From Streptomyces sp. P9-A2 (GTDB taxonomy: Bacteria; Actinomycetota; Actinomycetes; Streptomycetales; Streptomycetaceae), in assembly GCF_036634175.1 (NCBI RefSeq), contig NZ_JAZIFX010000001.1:2852001-2916000 (forward strand): DNA of 64,000 nucleotides, written 5' to 3'. Below, piece after piece: positions 24,516 through 34,135 of this stretch. The notes under the pieces are model-generated. The model ran no database searches. It saw only the letters and a list, made by a program, of their open reading frames with translations, and was not told the origin of the DNA. How positions within the stretch are numbered: the first letter of the stretch is position 1; every line of letters starts with the position of its first letter. A program made the position numbers and the translations under genes.

Positions 24516-26201
24516 TCAATTCAGGTGCGTCGGTGCGAACATCCGCAGGACCGCGGGAAGGACGACCACGGACGGGCCCGGGGTGGTCAGGGCCGCCGCC
24601 AGGTCGCGTTCCAGCGTATCGGGGGTGGTGCGTACCGCCGGGACGCCGAAGGATTCGGCGAGGGTGACGAAGTCCGGGCCGGTCAGGTCGGTGGCCGTGG
24701 GTTCGCCGTAGGCGTCGGTCATGTACTGGCGCAGGATGCCGTAGCCGCCGTCGTCGACGATGAGCCAGGTGACGTCGAGGTGGTGCTGACGGGCGGTGGC
24801 CAGTTCGGCGACGGAGTACAGGGCGCCGCCGTCCCCGGAGACCGCGAGGACCGGGCGGGTGGGGTCGGCGACCGCCGCGCCGAGGGCGGCCGGGAGGCCG
24901 TAGCCGAGGCCGCCGGCGCCCTGGGCGGAGTGCAGCTGGTTGGGGCCCTTGGCGTCGAAGGCGGACCAGGCCCAGTAGGCCAGGATCGTCATGTCCCAGA
25001 AGGACGGCGCGTCGTCGGGCAGGGCGCGGCGGACGGACGCCAGCACCTCCTGTTCCAGGGTGAGGTCCTGGGCGGCGATGCGTTCGGCGACCTTCGACAG
25101 CAGGGTGCGGACGCGTTCCGGTGCCGTCGTGTCCTCGCGTGGCTCCGCCGTCTCCAGCAGGGCCTGGAGTGCGAGGCGCGCGTCCGCGTGGATGCCGAGT
25201 GCCGGGTGGTTGGACTCCAGCTTGCCGAGGTCGGCCTCGATCTGGACGATCCGGCCGCGCGGTGTGAACGTGTGGTAGTTCGAGGAGAGTTCGCCCAGTC
25301 CCGAGCCCACGACCAGGAGTACGTCGGCGTCCTCGAGGAAGTCCGTCGTGTGCCGGTCCTCCAGCCAGGACCGCAACGACAGCGGATGCGTCCAGGGGAA
25401 GGCCCCCTTGCCGCCGGGCGTCGTCACGACCGGTGCCTGGATCAGCTCGGCGAGCTGCCGCAGCTTGCCCGAGGCGTCGGAGCGGATCACTCCCCCGCCC
25501 GCGATGATCGCCGGGCGCTCCGCGTGCGAAAGCAGGTGGGCGGCGAGCGCGGTCAGTTCGGGGCGCGGGGGCAGTTCGTCGGGGGTGGCGTCCATGGCCG
25601 TCACGACCGGCAGGGCCGTCGGGGCGTCCAGCACGTCCTGCGGGATCTCCACCCACACGGGACCGTGCGGCACCGTCAGCGCCGACTGCCAGGCCGCCGT
25701 GATCGCCGACGGGATCTGGGAGGCGGCGCGCACGGTATGGACGGACTTGACCACGCCCCGGAACGAGGCCGCCTGGTCGGGCAGTTCGTGCAGATAGCCG
25801 TGCCGGCCGCCGCCCAGCCCCGCCGTCGGCACCTGGCTGCCGATCGCCAGGACGGGGGCGGACGCGGCGGCGGCCTCCTGGAGCGCGGGCAGCGCGGTCA
25901 GCGCGCCCGGCCCGGTCGACAGCAGCAGCGGGGCCGCCTCACCGGTGACGCGGCCGTACGCGTCCGCCGCGAAGGCGGCGTTGTTCTCCACCCGCAGGCC
26001 GACGTACCTGAGGCCCGAGCGGCGCAGGGCGTCGAACATGCCGAGCGCGTGCTGGCCGGGCAGCCCGAAGACGGTGGTCGCGCCGAGGCCGGCCAGGGTC
26101 TCCACGACCAGGTCCCCGCCGGTGCGGCCGGGAGGCGGGTTCAGCGCGGCCTCCGTCTGGGCCGGGGTCGGGCGGAGCACCAGGTCGTGGTCGTGGGTCA
26201 C
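24516..26201 (-). CDS. Thiamine-diphosphate-dependent decarboxylase, possible 2-ketoarginine decarboxylase
   Basis: A 561-aa ThDP enzyme of the acetolactate-synthase-like fold: N-terminal PYR domain with catalytic Glu72 in [14 protein letters not shown], central domain (about 205-340), and C-terminal PP domain with the [15 protein letters not shown]...DDGGYG metal/ThDP motif. It is usually annotated as acetolactate synthase, but it lacks an ilvN partner and overlaps the agmatinase-like gene by GTGA. In Pseudomonas the ALS-like AruI decarboxylates 2-ketoarginine to 4-guanidinobutyraldehyde, whose oxidation product is hydrolysed by an agmatinase-family guanidinobutyrase. AruI is of very similar length. 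That pathway explains this pairing better than valine synthesis, but is inference. Confidence 0.75.
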   Translation of the reverse strand: MTHDHDLVLRPTPAQTEAALNPPPGRTGGDLVVETLAGLGATTVFGLPGQHALGMFDALRRSGLRYVGLRVENNAAFAADAYGRVTGEAAPLLLSTGPGALTALPALQEAAAASAPVLAIGSQVPTAGLGGGRHGYLHELPDQAASFRGVVKSVHTVRAASQIPSAITAAWQSALTVPHGPVWVEIPQDVLDAPTALPVVTAMDATPDELPPRPELTALAAHLLSHAERPAIIAGGGVIRSDASGKLRQLAELIQAPVVTTPGGKGAFPWTHPLSLRSWLEDRHTTDFLEDADVLLVVGSGLGELSSNYHTFTPRGRIVQIEADLGKLESNHPALGIHADARLALQALLETAEPREDTTAPERVRTLLSKVAERIAAQDLTLEQEVLASVRRALPDDAPSFWDMTILAYWAWSAFDAKGPNQLHSAQGAGGLGYGLPAALGAAVADPTRPVLAVSGDGGALYSVAELATARQHHLDVTWLIVDDGGYGILRQYMTDAYGEPTATDLTGPDFVTLAESFGVPAVRTTPDTLERDLAAALTTPGPSVVVLPAVLRMFAPTHLN

Positions 26202-27178
26202 TTGCCCTCGTTCTCCTTACGGGCCGCTGCGATCTGGCGGGACATGATCGTGGTCAGCTCGTACGCCGTGTGGGAGGCGGCGATCGAGGTGATCTCCGCG
26301 TGATCGTACGCGGGGGCCACCTCGACAAGGTCCGCCGAGACCAGGTTGCAGGAGGCCAGCCCGCGCAGGATCTCGAGGAGTTCGCGGGAGGTCAGGCCGC
26401 CGGCCTCGGGGGTTCCGGTGCCGGGGGCGTGCGCCGGGTCCAGGCAGTCGATGTCGATGGAGATGTACAGCGGGCGGTCGCCGATGCGCTGCCTCAGCTG
26501 GTCGGCGACCTCGTCGGCGCCCCGGCGGTAGACGTCCGCCGAGGTGACGATGCCGAAGCCCATCTTCTCGTCGTCGGTGAGGTCCTGCCTGCCGTAGAGC
26601 GGACCGCGGATGCCGACGTGGGAGAGGGCGGAGGTGTCGAGGATGCCCTCCTCCACGGCCCGGCGGAACGGGGTGCCGTGCGTGTACTCGGCGCCGAAGT
26701 AGGTGTCCCAGGTGTCCAGGTGGGCGTCGAAGTGGAGCAGTGCGACCGGGCCGTGCTTCTTCGCGACCGAGCGGAGCAGCGGCAGGGCGATGGTGTGGTC
26801 GCCGCCGAGGGTCATCAGGCGGGCGCCGGTGCCGAGCAGGTCGTCGGCGGCGGCCTCGACGGTCTCGACGGCCTCGTTGATGTCGAACGGGTTGACGGCG
26901 ATGTCGCCGCCGTCCGCGACCTGGGCGAGGGCGAAGGGGGAGGCGTCCTGCGCCGGGTTGTAGGGGCGCAGCAGCCGGGACGCCTCACGGATGGCGTTGC
27001 CGCCGAAGCGGGCGCCCGGCCGGTAGGAGACGCCCGAGTCGAACGGCACGCCCACCACGGCGATGTCCGTGCGGCCGACCTCGTCGAGGCGGGGCAGTCG
27101 GGCGAAGGTCGCGGGGCCCGCGTACCGGGGGACGCGGGAGGAGTCGACGGGCCCGCGGGGCGTCTCGTTGCTGCTCAT
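26198..27178 (-). CDS. Agmatinase/guanidinobutyrase-type ureohydrolase
   Basis: A 326-aa Mn-dependent ureohydrolase that releases urea from a guanidino compound. Metal ligands are seen at H128 (GGDHT), D151/H153/D155 (HFDAHLDTW) and the [14 protein letters not shown] motif near residue 236. The start is ATG 27178 with GAAGG upstream, rather than an upstream GTG at 27229 that lacks support. Relatives include agmatinase, guanidinobutyrase and proclavaminate amidinohydrolase; sequence alone does not decide between them. Divergent from a PucR regulator and co-translated with the ThDP decarboxylase, so arginine/agmatine/guanidinobutyrate use as a nitrogen source is likely. Confidence 0.85.
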   Translation of the reverse strand: MSSNETPRGPVDSSRVPRYAGPATFARLPRLDEVGRTDIAVVGVPFDSGVSYRPGARFGGNAIREASRLLRPYNPAQDASPFALAQVADGGDIAVNPFDINEAVETVEAAADDLLGTGARLMTLGGDHTIALPLLRSVAKKHGPVALLHFDAHLDTWDTYFGAEYTHGTPFRRAVEEGILDTSALSHVGIRGPLYGRQDLTDDEKMGFGIVTSADVYRRGADEVADQLRQRIGDRPLYISIDIDCLDPAHAPGTGTPEAGGLTSRELLEILRGLASCNLVSADLVEVAPAYDHAEITSIAASHTAYELTTIMSRQIAAARKENEGK

Positions 27179-27353
27179 GGGTACTGCCTTCTTTCCTACG
27201 CTTCGCCGCGTATGCACTGCCTGCCGCATGACTTTACCGGCGCCGGGGACCTGGTTCCCGGTCGCACTGTCGGCGACGTTAGGTGGCCGGAAAGCGGCTG
27301 CAAAGTGTACGTTTCATCCACTTCGAACGATCAACATGGAGGAAACGTCCACC
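27179..27353. promoter_or_regulatory. Divergent promoter region between ureohydrolase and PucR genes
   Basis: 175 bp with both promoters. AT-rich stretches (CAAAGTGTACGTTTCATCC) lie near 27300-27320. PucR proteins usually regulate the adjacent catabolic operon. No clear palindrome was found. Confidence 0.4.
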
Positions 27354-28940
27354 ATGCCGGACCCCACGGTTCCCCCCACGCCTCCGGTGTCCCTGGACGC
27401 GCTCCTGGCACGGGAGGACCTGGGCCTGCGCCGGGTCGCCGGCCCGTCGGACCCCGGTGTCGTCGTGCGCTGGGCGCACACCTCGGAGATGGCCGACCCG
27501 TACCCGTATCTGCTGGGCGGTGAGCTGCTGCTGTCGGCGGGGGTGCACATCCCGGACGGGGCGGGCCCGGGGTACTTCGACGCCTATGTGTCCCGGATCG
27601 TGGCGGCGGGCGGCGCGGCGCTCGGTTTCGGTCTGGCCCCGGTGCACGACACCCTGCCCGAGGCACTGGTCGCGGCCTGCGACCTCCAGGGGCTGCCGCT
27701 GCTGGAGGTGCCGCCGCGGACCACGTTCTCCGGGGTGGCCCGCGCGGTGTGGCAGCTGATGGCGCAGGCCCGGCTGGCGGAGCTGCGCCGCGTGACGGAG
27801 GCCCACCGCGGTCTCGCCTCGGCCGCCGCCCGCCCGGACCCGGTCCCCTCGGTCCTGCACCGCCTCTCCCGGCACCTGGACGGCCGGGCGGTCCTCTTCG
27901 GCCCGGAGGGCACGGAGATCGCCGCCGCGGGCCGCGCCCTGGGCGAGGAGACCGACACGGCCCTGGCGAAACTGGCCGAGGTGGTACGCCCGCCCTCCCC
28001 GGCCGGGCAGGCTCGGTCCCGCCCCTCGCCCGCCTCCGCCACGGACACGGTCGCCGGGGTCCGGCTGGCCGCCTACGCGCTGGGGGCCGGGCACGGGTTC
28101 GTGCTGGGTGTCGCGGCCCCGTCGCGGGACTCCGGGGACCACACCATCGCGTCCGTGGCCGCGGTGCTGCTCTCCCTGCTGACCGGTGAGCAGCAGAGCG
28201 GCACCGGCGCGGCCCGCTCCGCCGCGCTCGTACGGCTGCTGCTGGGAAGCGCGCCCGAGGAGGTGGCGCCGTTGCTCGGCGGCGAACCGTGGCGGGTCGT
28301 GCACGCGCACCGGACCGTACGCCCCTCGGAAGTACAGCCCCCGGAAGTACAGCCCCTCAAGACCCGGTCCCCGGAGACCCGGTCCCCGGGGGCCGTATCT
28401 CCGGAGATACGGCCCCCCGAGATACGGCCCCCGGACGCCCTGGCGGCCTCCGCGCTCGGCGCGGCGCTCGGGTCGGCGCTGGTGGATCCGGCGGACGGGG
28501 TCGTGCGGGTGCTCGTGCCGGACGGACGGGAGCCGGAGGCGCAGCCGGGCTGGACCCTGGGGGTCAGCGCCGCCGTCGCCCCGTACGACTGGCCGGCGGC
28601 CGACACCCAGGCGGCCCGCGCGCTGGCCCGCGCCCGTGCCACCCGGGTCCCGCTCGTCGTGCACGGCGCCCGCCCCGCGCTGGACGACCTGGTCCCCGCG
28701 GCGGACGCCCGGGCCCACGCCCGCATGCTGCTCGCCCCGTTGGCGGGCACGCCCGCGCTCACCGACACCCTGCGCACCTGGCTGTCCCTGCACGGCAGTT
28801 GGGACCGCACCGCGGTGGCCCTGTCCGTGCACCGCAACACCGTGCGGCAGCGGATCGCCCGGTGCGCGGCCCTGCTGGACGCCGACCTGGACGACCCGGA
28901 CGTCCGCATGAACCTGTGGTTCGCCCTGCGCCACACCTAA
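27354..28940 (+). CDS. PucR-family transcriptional regulator
   Basis: A 528-aa regulator: an N-terminal PucR sensory domain (about residues 8-130; MADPYPYLLGGELLLSAGVH), a middle GGDEF-like/activator domain, and a C-terminal HTH_30 (TLRTWLSLHGSWDRTA followed by HRNTVRQRI, about 465-500). The ATG at 27354 with GGAGGAAA 8 bp upstream is preferred to the ATG at 27336. An unusual insert of about 40 residues (roughly 322-362) is built of repeated PSEVQPPEVQPL / RSPETRSP / PEIRPPEIRPP units encoded by short tandem DNA repeats. Divergent from the ureohydrolase genes, its likely targets. Confidence 0.88.
   Translation: MPDPTVPPTPPVSLDALLAREDLGLRRVAGPSDPGVVVRWAHTSEMADPYPYLLGGELLLSAGVHIPDGAGPGYFDAYVSRIVAAGGAALGFGLAPVHDTLPEALVAACDLQGLPLLEVPPRTTFSGVARAVWQLMAQARLAELRRVTEAHRGLASAAARPDPVPSVLHRLSRHLDGRAVLFGPEGTEIAAAGRALGEETDTALAKLAEVVRPPSPAGQARSRPSPASATDTVAGVRLAAYALGAGHGFVLGVAAPSRDSGDHTIASVAAVLLSLLTGEQQSGTGAARSAALVRLLLGSAPEEVAPLLGGEPWRVVHAHRTVRPSEVQPPEVQPLKTRSPETRSPGAVSPEIRPPEIRPPDALAASALGAALGSALVDPADGVVRVLVPDGREPEAQPGWTLGVSAAVAPYDWPAADTQAARALARARATRVPLVVHGARPALDDLVPAADARAHARMLLAPLAGTPALTDTLRTWLSLHGSWDRTAVALSVHRNTVRQRIARCAALLDADLDDPDVRMNLWFALRHT
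28318..28440 (+). repeat. Tandem short repeats inside pucR
   Basis: Three successive duplicated units: CCCCCGGAAGTACAGC (x2), GACCCGGTCCCCGG (x2) and GAGATACGGCCCCC (x2). All keep the frame and encode a Pro-rich charged linker. Confidence 0.75.
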
Positions 28941-28984
28941 GCCCGAGCCGCCGTGTCCGAAACCCGGGCCTGACCACCTCTCTC

Positions 28985-30523
28985 TTGCCGGGCGAGGGTG
29001 CCTGGTCCCTTCAGGGCGGGGAAATGTCCGTTCCCACGGAACGGGGCAGGGATGGCCGCATCGTCTTCGGGATGGTGTGGCGTCCGGAGGAGACGGCGGC
29101 AAGTTCGGCTACAAGCAGGTGTGACGGTGCGCGGCTGTGAGTGGTGGGGTCGGTCGCTCGTTCGGGTGAGTCTGACCGGATTCGAAGAGGGGAACGAGTG
29201 GCGGGGCTACGTTTGACGGCATGTCACGTTTCCGGATGTACCCGACGAGCGAGCAGGCGGAACGGATGCTGTTGCACTGTGCGCACGCCCGGTACGTGTG
29301 GAATCTGGCCGTCGAGCAGCACGCGCACTGGGAGCTCGGGCGGAAGCCCGCGCCCGGGTTCGCCGAGCAGTGCCGTCAGCTCACCGAGGCCCGGCGGGAG
29401 AACGCGTGGATCGCTGCGGGAAACGCGGACGTGCAGCAGCAGGCCCTGAAGGACTTCGCCAAGGCCAAGAACGCCCGGTTCACCTCCGGCTTCGGCGAGC
29501 CGACCTGGCGCAGGAAACACCGGCATGAGGGTTTCCGGGTGATCGGCACCGACCGCGTCCCGGAGTCCAATCCGGACGGCGCCCCGAAGCTGAACGCCAG
29601 GGGCAGGCAGGTCATGGGCCGCTCCGTGGTGGTACGGAAACTCAACCGCCGGTGGGCGCGGGCGAAGGTACCCGGCTGCGGCTGGGTGCGCTTCCGTCTC
29701 ACCCGCGCCGAGCTGCCGAGGGCGAAGACGTTCCGAGTCACCTTCCGCAACAACCGGTGGCACATCGCCTTCGCCGTCGTTCCCGAACCGGCCGACGGGC
29801 CCGGTACGGGGGAGGTCATCGGCATCGACCGGGGTGTGAAGATCACCGCTGCCCTGTCCGACGGGCGGAAACTGAACTGCCCACAGCTCACCGCCCGCGA
29901 GCGCGCGGATCCGCAAGCACCAGCGGCGCGCGGCCCGCGCCCCCAAGGGCAGTGACCGCAAGAGAGCCGAGCACGCCAAGGTCGCCAGGATCAAGGCCCG
30001 CGAGGCGGACCGGCGCAAGGACTGGTGCGAGAAGACCTCCACCATGCTCGCCCGCACCTACCGCCTGATCCGGTTCGAGAAGCTGAACATCACGACCATG
30101 ACCCGCTCGGCGAAGGGAACCGTCGCACAGCCCAGTACACGGGTGCGGCAGAAGGCCGGGCTGAACCGGGCGATCCTCGCCCAGGGCTGGGGCCTGCTGC
30201 GCCGCCGGACCGGGGAGAAGGCCCCGGGCCGGGTGGAGGATGTTCCCGCCCCCTACACCTCGCTGCGGTGCAGTGCCTGCGGATGGATCGCGAAGGACTC
30301 GCGCAAGAGCCAAGCCGAGTTCGTCTGTGTGTCCTGCGGGTTCAGTTGCCACGCGGATGAGAACGCAGCGGTCAACGTCGCGGCAGGACAGGGCGGGATT
30401 CCCCGCCCCCGGCGTGCAGCCGGTGCCGGAGGGGTGACAGCGGCCACCGGCCGCTCGAGCGCCCGTGAACCTCGACCCACCCGGGTCGGAATCCCCCTCC
30501 TTTGAGGAGAGGGAGGATGTCAA
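28985..30523 (+). mobile_element. Second TnpB-only IS605-group element, decayed
   Basis: The right end (GGAATCCCC, a CCCTCC-TTTG-AGGAGAGGG hairpin, GGAGGATGTCAA at about 30489-30523) matches the right end of the first element. The left end is not certain; a CCCTTCAGGGCGGGG hairpin near 29008-29024 resembles the left subterminal hairpin of the other element. It contains a frameshifted tnpB and no tnpA. It is inserted between pucR and the phosphatase-like gene. Confidence 0.6.
29221..30505 (+). pseudogene. tnpB: TnpB with a frameshift in the RuvC region
   Basis: From ATG 29221 the frame encodes the TnpB N-terminal half and RuvC-I (GIDRGVKITAALSDG), then fails at about 29905, where two bases appear missing in GAGCGCGCGGATCCGC. 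The other frame continues with RIRKHQRRAARAPKGSDRKR, RuvC-II FEKLNITTM, a zinc finger CSACGW...CVSCGF and RuvC-III HADENAAVNVA, ending at 30505. All three catalytic acids are conserved, so a single indel separates it from an active enzyme. It is only distantly similar to the TnpB at 8929-10152. Confidence 0.8.
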
Positions 30524-30532
30524 AATGGGGGC

Positions 30533-31333
30533 ATGCCGATATCCGGGACGCCCAGCCGCGCCGAACTCCTCGCCCACCTCGCCGCCACGCGCATCGCGGG
30601 TGCTGTCGCCACCCCGCGCGAGAACAATCTCTCCCACTACCGCAAGCTGGCGAACGGCGACCGCCACTACTGGCTCGGCCTGGAGCTCGGCGACCGCTGG
30701 AGCGACGAGCAGGACGTGCTCGCGGTGATGGCGGAGCGGGTCGGGGTCAGCGACGACGCCGAGCACCGGTACGGCCAGGACACCATCGATCCCGAGCTGA
30801 CCGTGGCCGCCCTGGAGCGGATGGCGGGGCGGCTGCGGAAGGCGGCGGACGGGCAGCAGCGGGTGCTGCTGGCCACCGGTCATCCCGGCGGCCTGCTCGA
30901 CGTGCACCGTGCCACGGCCGCCGGGCTGCGCGCCGCCGGCTGCGAGATCGTGGTGATCCCGGACGGGCTGGCCACGGACGAGGGCTACGTGATGCAGTTC
31001 GCGGACGTGGCGGTGCTGGAGCACGGTGCCACGCTGTGGCACACCCACTCCGGTGAGCCGATGAAGGCCATTCTCACCGCCCTGGAGCGCGAGGGCCGCC
31101 CGCTGCCCGACCTGGTGGTCGCCGACCATGGCTGGGCGGGTTACGCGGGGCAGCACGGCGTGGACTCCGTCGGCTACGCGGACTGCAACGACCCGGCACT
31201 GTTCCTGGCCGAGGCGGAGGGCACCGTCCAGGTGACGGTCCCCCTCGACGACCACGTGGTCAGCCCCCGCCACTACGACGCGATGACGGCGTACCTGCTG
31301 GCGGAGGCGGGACTGGACCAGGGCGCCCGTTAG
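30533..31333 (+). CDS. Conserved actinobacterial protein of the Pfam Phosphatase family
   Basis: A 266-aa soluble protein, conserved next to tesB in streptomycetes and generally labelled a phosphatase (Pfam PF15698, from memory). Visible motifs are ENNLSHYRKLANGDRHYWLG near the N-terminus, LLATGHPGG and DVHRATAAGLRAAGCEIVVI in the middle, and LWHTHSGEPM and VVADHGWAGYA in the C-terminal half, with His/Asp-rich motifs suggesting metal binding. The ATG lies just 10 bp after the end of the TnpB element, so its native promoter and leader have been displaced; the ribosome-binding site is GGGGG or within the IS end. The activity is unproven. Confidence 0.65.
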   Translation: MPISGTPSRAELLAHLAATRIAGAVATPRENNLSHYRKLANGDRHYWLGLELGDRWSDEQDVLAVMAERVGVSDDAEHRYGQDTIDPELTVAALERMAGRLRKAADGQQRVLLATGHPGGLLDVHRATAAGLRAAGCEIVVIPDGLATDEGYVMQFADVAVLEHGATLWHTHSGEPMKAILTALEREGRPLPDLVVADHGWAGYAGQHGVDSVGYADCNDPALFLAEAEGTVQVTVPLDDHVVSPRHYDAMTAYLLAEAGLDQGAR

Positions 31334-31366
31334 GGGCGGCTGCCAGGAGGGCCGTCAGGACGGCCG

Positions 31367-32257
31367 TCAGGACGGCCGTGGGGGCTGCTCCTCGCGCGGG
31401 ACGCGGACCAGGCCCTCCTGGATGACCGAGACCGCGAGGCGGCCGTCCTGGGTGTAGATGCGGCCCTGGCCGAGGCCCCGGCCGCCGTGCGTGGACGGGG
31501 ACTGCTGGTCGTACAGCAGCCATGCGTCGGCACGGAACGGGCGGTGGAACCACATCGCGTGGTCGAGGGAGGCCCCGACCACGTCCCCCACCGCCCAGCC
31601 GCCGCGGCCGTGGGCGAGCAGCACCGAGTCCAGCAGCGTCATGTCGGAGACGTAGGTGGCGAGGACGACGTGCAGCAGCGGGTCGTCAGCGAGTTTGCCG
31701 TTGGTGCGGAACCACACCTGGGAGTGGGGTGCGCGGGGCTCGCCGAAGCGGCCGTAGGGCGGCTCGTCGACGTAGCGCAGGTCCACGGCCCCGCGGGCCT
31801 CCAGGAAGCGCTCGACGACGTCGGGGTCGAGGTGCCGGTAGTCGCGCAGCCGTGCCTGGGAGGTGGGGAGCGCGTCCGGGTCGGGCGCGGACGGCATCGG
31901 CTCCTGGTGCTCCAGGCCCTCCTCGTACGTCTGGAAGGACGCCGAGAGGTGGAAGATCGGCTTGCCGTGCTGGACCGCGACGACCCGGCGGGTGGTGAAG
32001 GAGCGGCCGTCACGGATCCGGTCGACGGTGTAGACGATGGGCGCGCCGGCGTCGCCGGGACGCAGGAAGTACGCGTGCAGGGAGTGGGCGGGCCGGTCCG
32101 CGGGGACGGTGCGCCCGGCGGCGACCAGCGCCTGCGCGGCGACCTGCCCGCCGAAGACCCGGGGGACGACGGCGAGGCGGGACTGGCCGCGGAAGATGTT
32201 CTCCTCGATCTGCTCGAGGTCGAGCAGATCGAGGAGATCCTGTAGTGCCTGGCTCAT
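31367..32257 (-). CDS. tesB: Acyl-CoA thioesterase II
   Basis: A 296-aa double-hotdog thioesterase hydrolysing acyl-CoA to free acid and CoA. Seen motifs: FRGQSRLAVVPRVFGGQVAA at the N-terminus, SLHAYFLRPGD, FTTRRVVAVQHGKPIFHLSA, and the C-terminal hotdog SLDHAMWFHRPFRADAWLLY. The catalytic Asp/Gln/Thr region (ATYVSDMTLLDSVL) is present. ATG 32257 gives the length typical of TesB (about 285-300 aa). Same strand as the acyl-CoA dehydrogenase, 47 bp downstream of its stop, so probably one operon. Confidence 0.9.
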   Translation of the reverse strand: MSQALQDLLDLLDLEQIEENIFRGQSRLAVVPRVFGGQVAAQALVAAGRTVPADRPAHSLHAYFLRPGDAGAPIVYTVDRIRDGRSFTTRRVVAVQHGKPIFHLSASFQTYEEGLEHQEPMPSAPDPDALPTSQARLRDYRHLDPDVVERFLEARGAVDLRYVDEPPYGRFGEPRAPHSQVWFRTNGKLADDPLLHVVLATYVSDMTLLDSVLLAHGRGGWAVGDVVGASLDHAMWFHRPFRADAWLLYDQQSPSTHGGRGLGQGRIYTQDGRLAVSVIQEGLVRVPREEQPPRPS

Positions 32258-32304
32258 GGGGTCAGTTGTACCGGTGCTCGTAGAGGCCAGGGATGTCGGA
32301 CGTC

Positions 32305-33462
32305 TTACAGGCCCATGTCCTTGGCGATGATCGACTTCATGATCTCGCTGGTGCCGCCGTAGATGCGGTTGACGCGGTTGTCCGCGTACAGGCGGGCGAT
32401 CGGGTACTCGTTCATGTAGCCGTAGCCGCCGTGCAGCTGGAGGCAGCGGTCGATGACGCGGTGCGCGACCTCGGTGCAGAACAGCTTGGCGGAGGCGGCC
32501 TCGGCGGGGGTGAGTTCGCCCGCGTCCAGGGCCTCGGTGGCGCGGTCGGCGACGGCCTCGGCGGCGTCCACCTCGGCCTGGCAGGCGGCCAGCTCGAACT
32601 TGGTGTTCTGGAAGTGGGCGACCGGCTTGCCGAAGACGGTGCGCTCCTGCACGTACTGCTTGGCGAACCGGACGGCGGCCTTGGCCTGCGCGTAGGCGCC
32701 GAAGGCGATGCCCCAGCGCTCGGAGGCCAGGTTGTGGCCGAGGTAGGAGAAGCCCTTGTTCTCCTCGCCGAGGAGGTCCTCGACGGGAACCTTGACGTCG
32801 ACGAACGCCAGCTCGGCGGTGTCGGAGGTCTTCAGGCCCAGCTTGTCGAGCTTGCGGCCGACGGAGTAGCCCTCGGACTTGGTGTCGACGGCGAACAGGG
32901 AGATGCCGTGGCGGCGGTCCTCCGCGGTCGGGGCGTCGGTGCGGGCGCAGACGATCACCTTGTCGGCGTGGACGCCGCCGGTGATGAAGGTCTTGGCGCC
33001 GTTGAGGACGTAGTGGGTGCCGTCCTCGCTGAGCTTGGCGGTGGTCTTCATGCCCGCGAGGTCGGAGCCGGTGCCCGGCTCGGTCATCGCGATGGCCCAC
33101 ATCTCCTCGCCGGTGGCGAACTTGGGCAGGTAGCGCTTCTTCTGCTCGTCGGTGGCGAGCATCTTGAGGTACGGCAGGGCCAGCAGCACGTGCACGCCGG
33201 AACCGCCGAACTGCACGCCGGCGCGAGCGGTCTCCTCGTAGAGGACCGCCTCGAACTTGTGGGTGTCCATGCCCGCGCCGCCGAACTCCTCGGGCACGCT
33301 GATCCCGAAGATGCCCAGCTCACCGAGCTTGTAGTAGAAGTCGCGGGGCGCCTGGCCCGCCGCGAACCACTCGTCGTAGACCGGGACGACCTCGGCCTCG
33401 ATGAAGTCGCGGATGGTCTCCCGGAAAGCCTCGTGGTCCTCGTTGAACACCGTACGGCGCAC
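32305..33462 (-). CDS. Acyl-CoA dehydrogenase
   Basis: A 385-aa FAD enzyme oxidising acyl-CoA to the enoyl-CoA. Signature 1 is AMTEPGTGSDLAGMKTTA, signature 2 is QLHGGYGYMNEYPIARLYAD; the C-terminal GGTSEIMK is typical. The GTG at 33462 with GGGAGGG upstream fits family starts; the frame is open further to 33552 without support. Followed by tesB. A medium/long-chain substrate is likely but cannot be fixed by eye. The TetR gene upstream, on the same strand, lies beyond a repeat-filled gap and may control it. Confidence 0.88.
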   Translation of the reverse strand: MRRTVFNEDHEAFRETIRDFIEAEVVPVYDEWFAAGQAPRDFYYKLGELGIFGISVPEEFGGAGMDTHKFEAVLYEETARAGVQFGGSGVHVLLALPYLKMLATDEQKKRYLPKFATGEEMWAIAMTEPGTGSDLAGMKTTAKLSEDGTHYVLNGAKTFITGGVHADKVIVCARTDAPTAEDRRHGISLFAVDTKSEGYSVGRKLDKLGLKTSDTAELAFVDVKVPVEDLLGEENKGFSYLGHNLASERWGIAFGAYAQAKAAVRFAKQYVQERTVFGKPVAHFQNTKFELAACQAEVDAAEAVADRATEALDAGELTPAEAASAKLFCTEVAHRVIDRCLQLHGGYGYMNEYPIARLYADNRVNRIYGGTSEIMKSIIAKDMGL

Positions 33463-34135
33463 GCCGCCACCCTCCCTCGCGCCTGGTCCGGCGCCGCTCT
33501 CGCGTTCCTGGTCGCCCGGCGTGGAGTGCCCTGTGATCCGGCCACCCCACACGCCTAAGCGCTTGCTCAGAGACTCAACCGTACCGGCGAGTAGCCAGAG
33601 CCGTCCAGACCACGCCCCCCGTAACGCTCGTCACGTACGCCGGGGCCGGGCGCCCCGCACGCCGACGCCGGGGAGGCCCCGGGACGGCGAGTCCGGGGCC
33701 GGGGCCGGGCCCCGGGCCGGGGCAGGCCCGGGACGGCGAGTCCGGGGCCGTGACGATCCCCCGGCCGGGGCGGGCCTCCGGTCCGACCGGGCTCCAGACC
33801 GGGAGGACCCCAGACCGGGAAGACCCGGGAGGGCGAATCCGGGGCTGGACCGGGTCGGGCCGATCCCCCGGTCCGACCGGGCTCCAGGCCGGGAAGACCC
33901 CAGACCGGGAAGACCCGGGACGGCGGATCCGGGGCCGGGGCGATCCTCAGGCCGGGGCGGGCCCGGGATGGCGAATCCGAGGCTGGACCGGGTCGGGCCC
34001 CGATCCGGCCCGACCTCAGACCGGACCGAACCCCCGATCCAACCTGACCCCAGACCGGGCCGGGCCCCAAACCGGACCGGACCCCAGACCGAGCCGAACC
34101 CCGTCGGGCCGGGCCCCGTCGGGCCGGGCCCGGGG
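33463..34135. repeat. GC-rich intergenic repeat array
   Basis: No gene is supported here. From about 33679 to 33985 a 23-bp core, CCCGGGACGGCGARTCCGGGGCC with variants, occurs five times (near 33679, 33727, 33825, 33917, 33960), interspersed with CCGGGCTCCAGRCCGGGAAGACCCC blocks. From about 34000 to 34140, shorter CCAGACCGGRCC units continue. The ACAD promoter must lie in the first ~100 bp (33463-33600), where ACGCCTAAGCGCTTGCTCAG is the least GC-rich segment. Confidence 0.7.

Noticed and set aside
27279..29102. Minus-strand frame of 607 residues opposite pucR
   Set aside because: Antisense of a gene with clear PucR and HTH_30 motifs.
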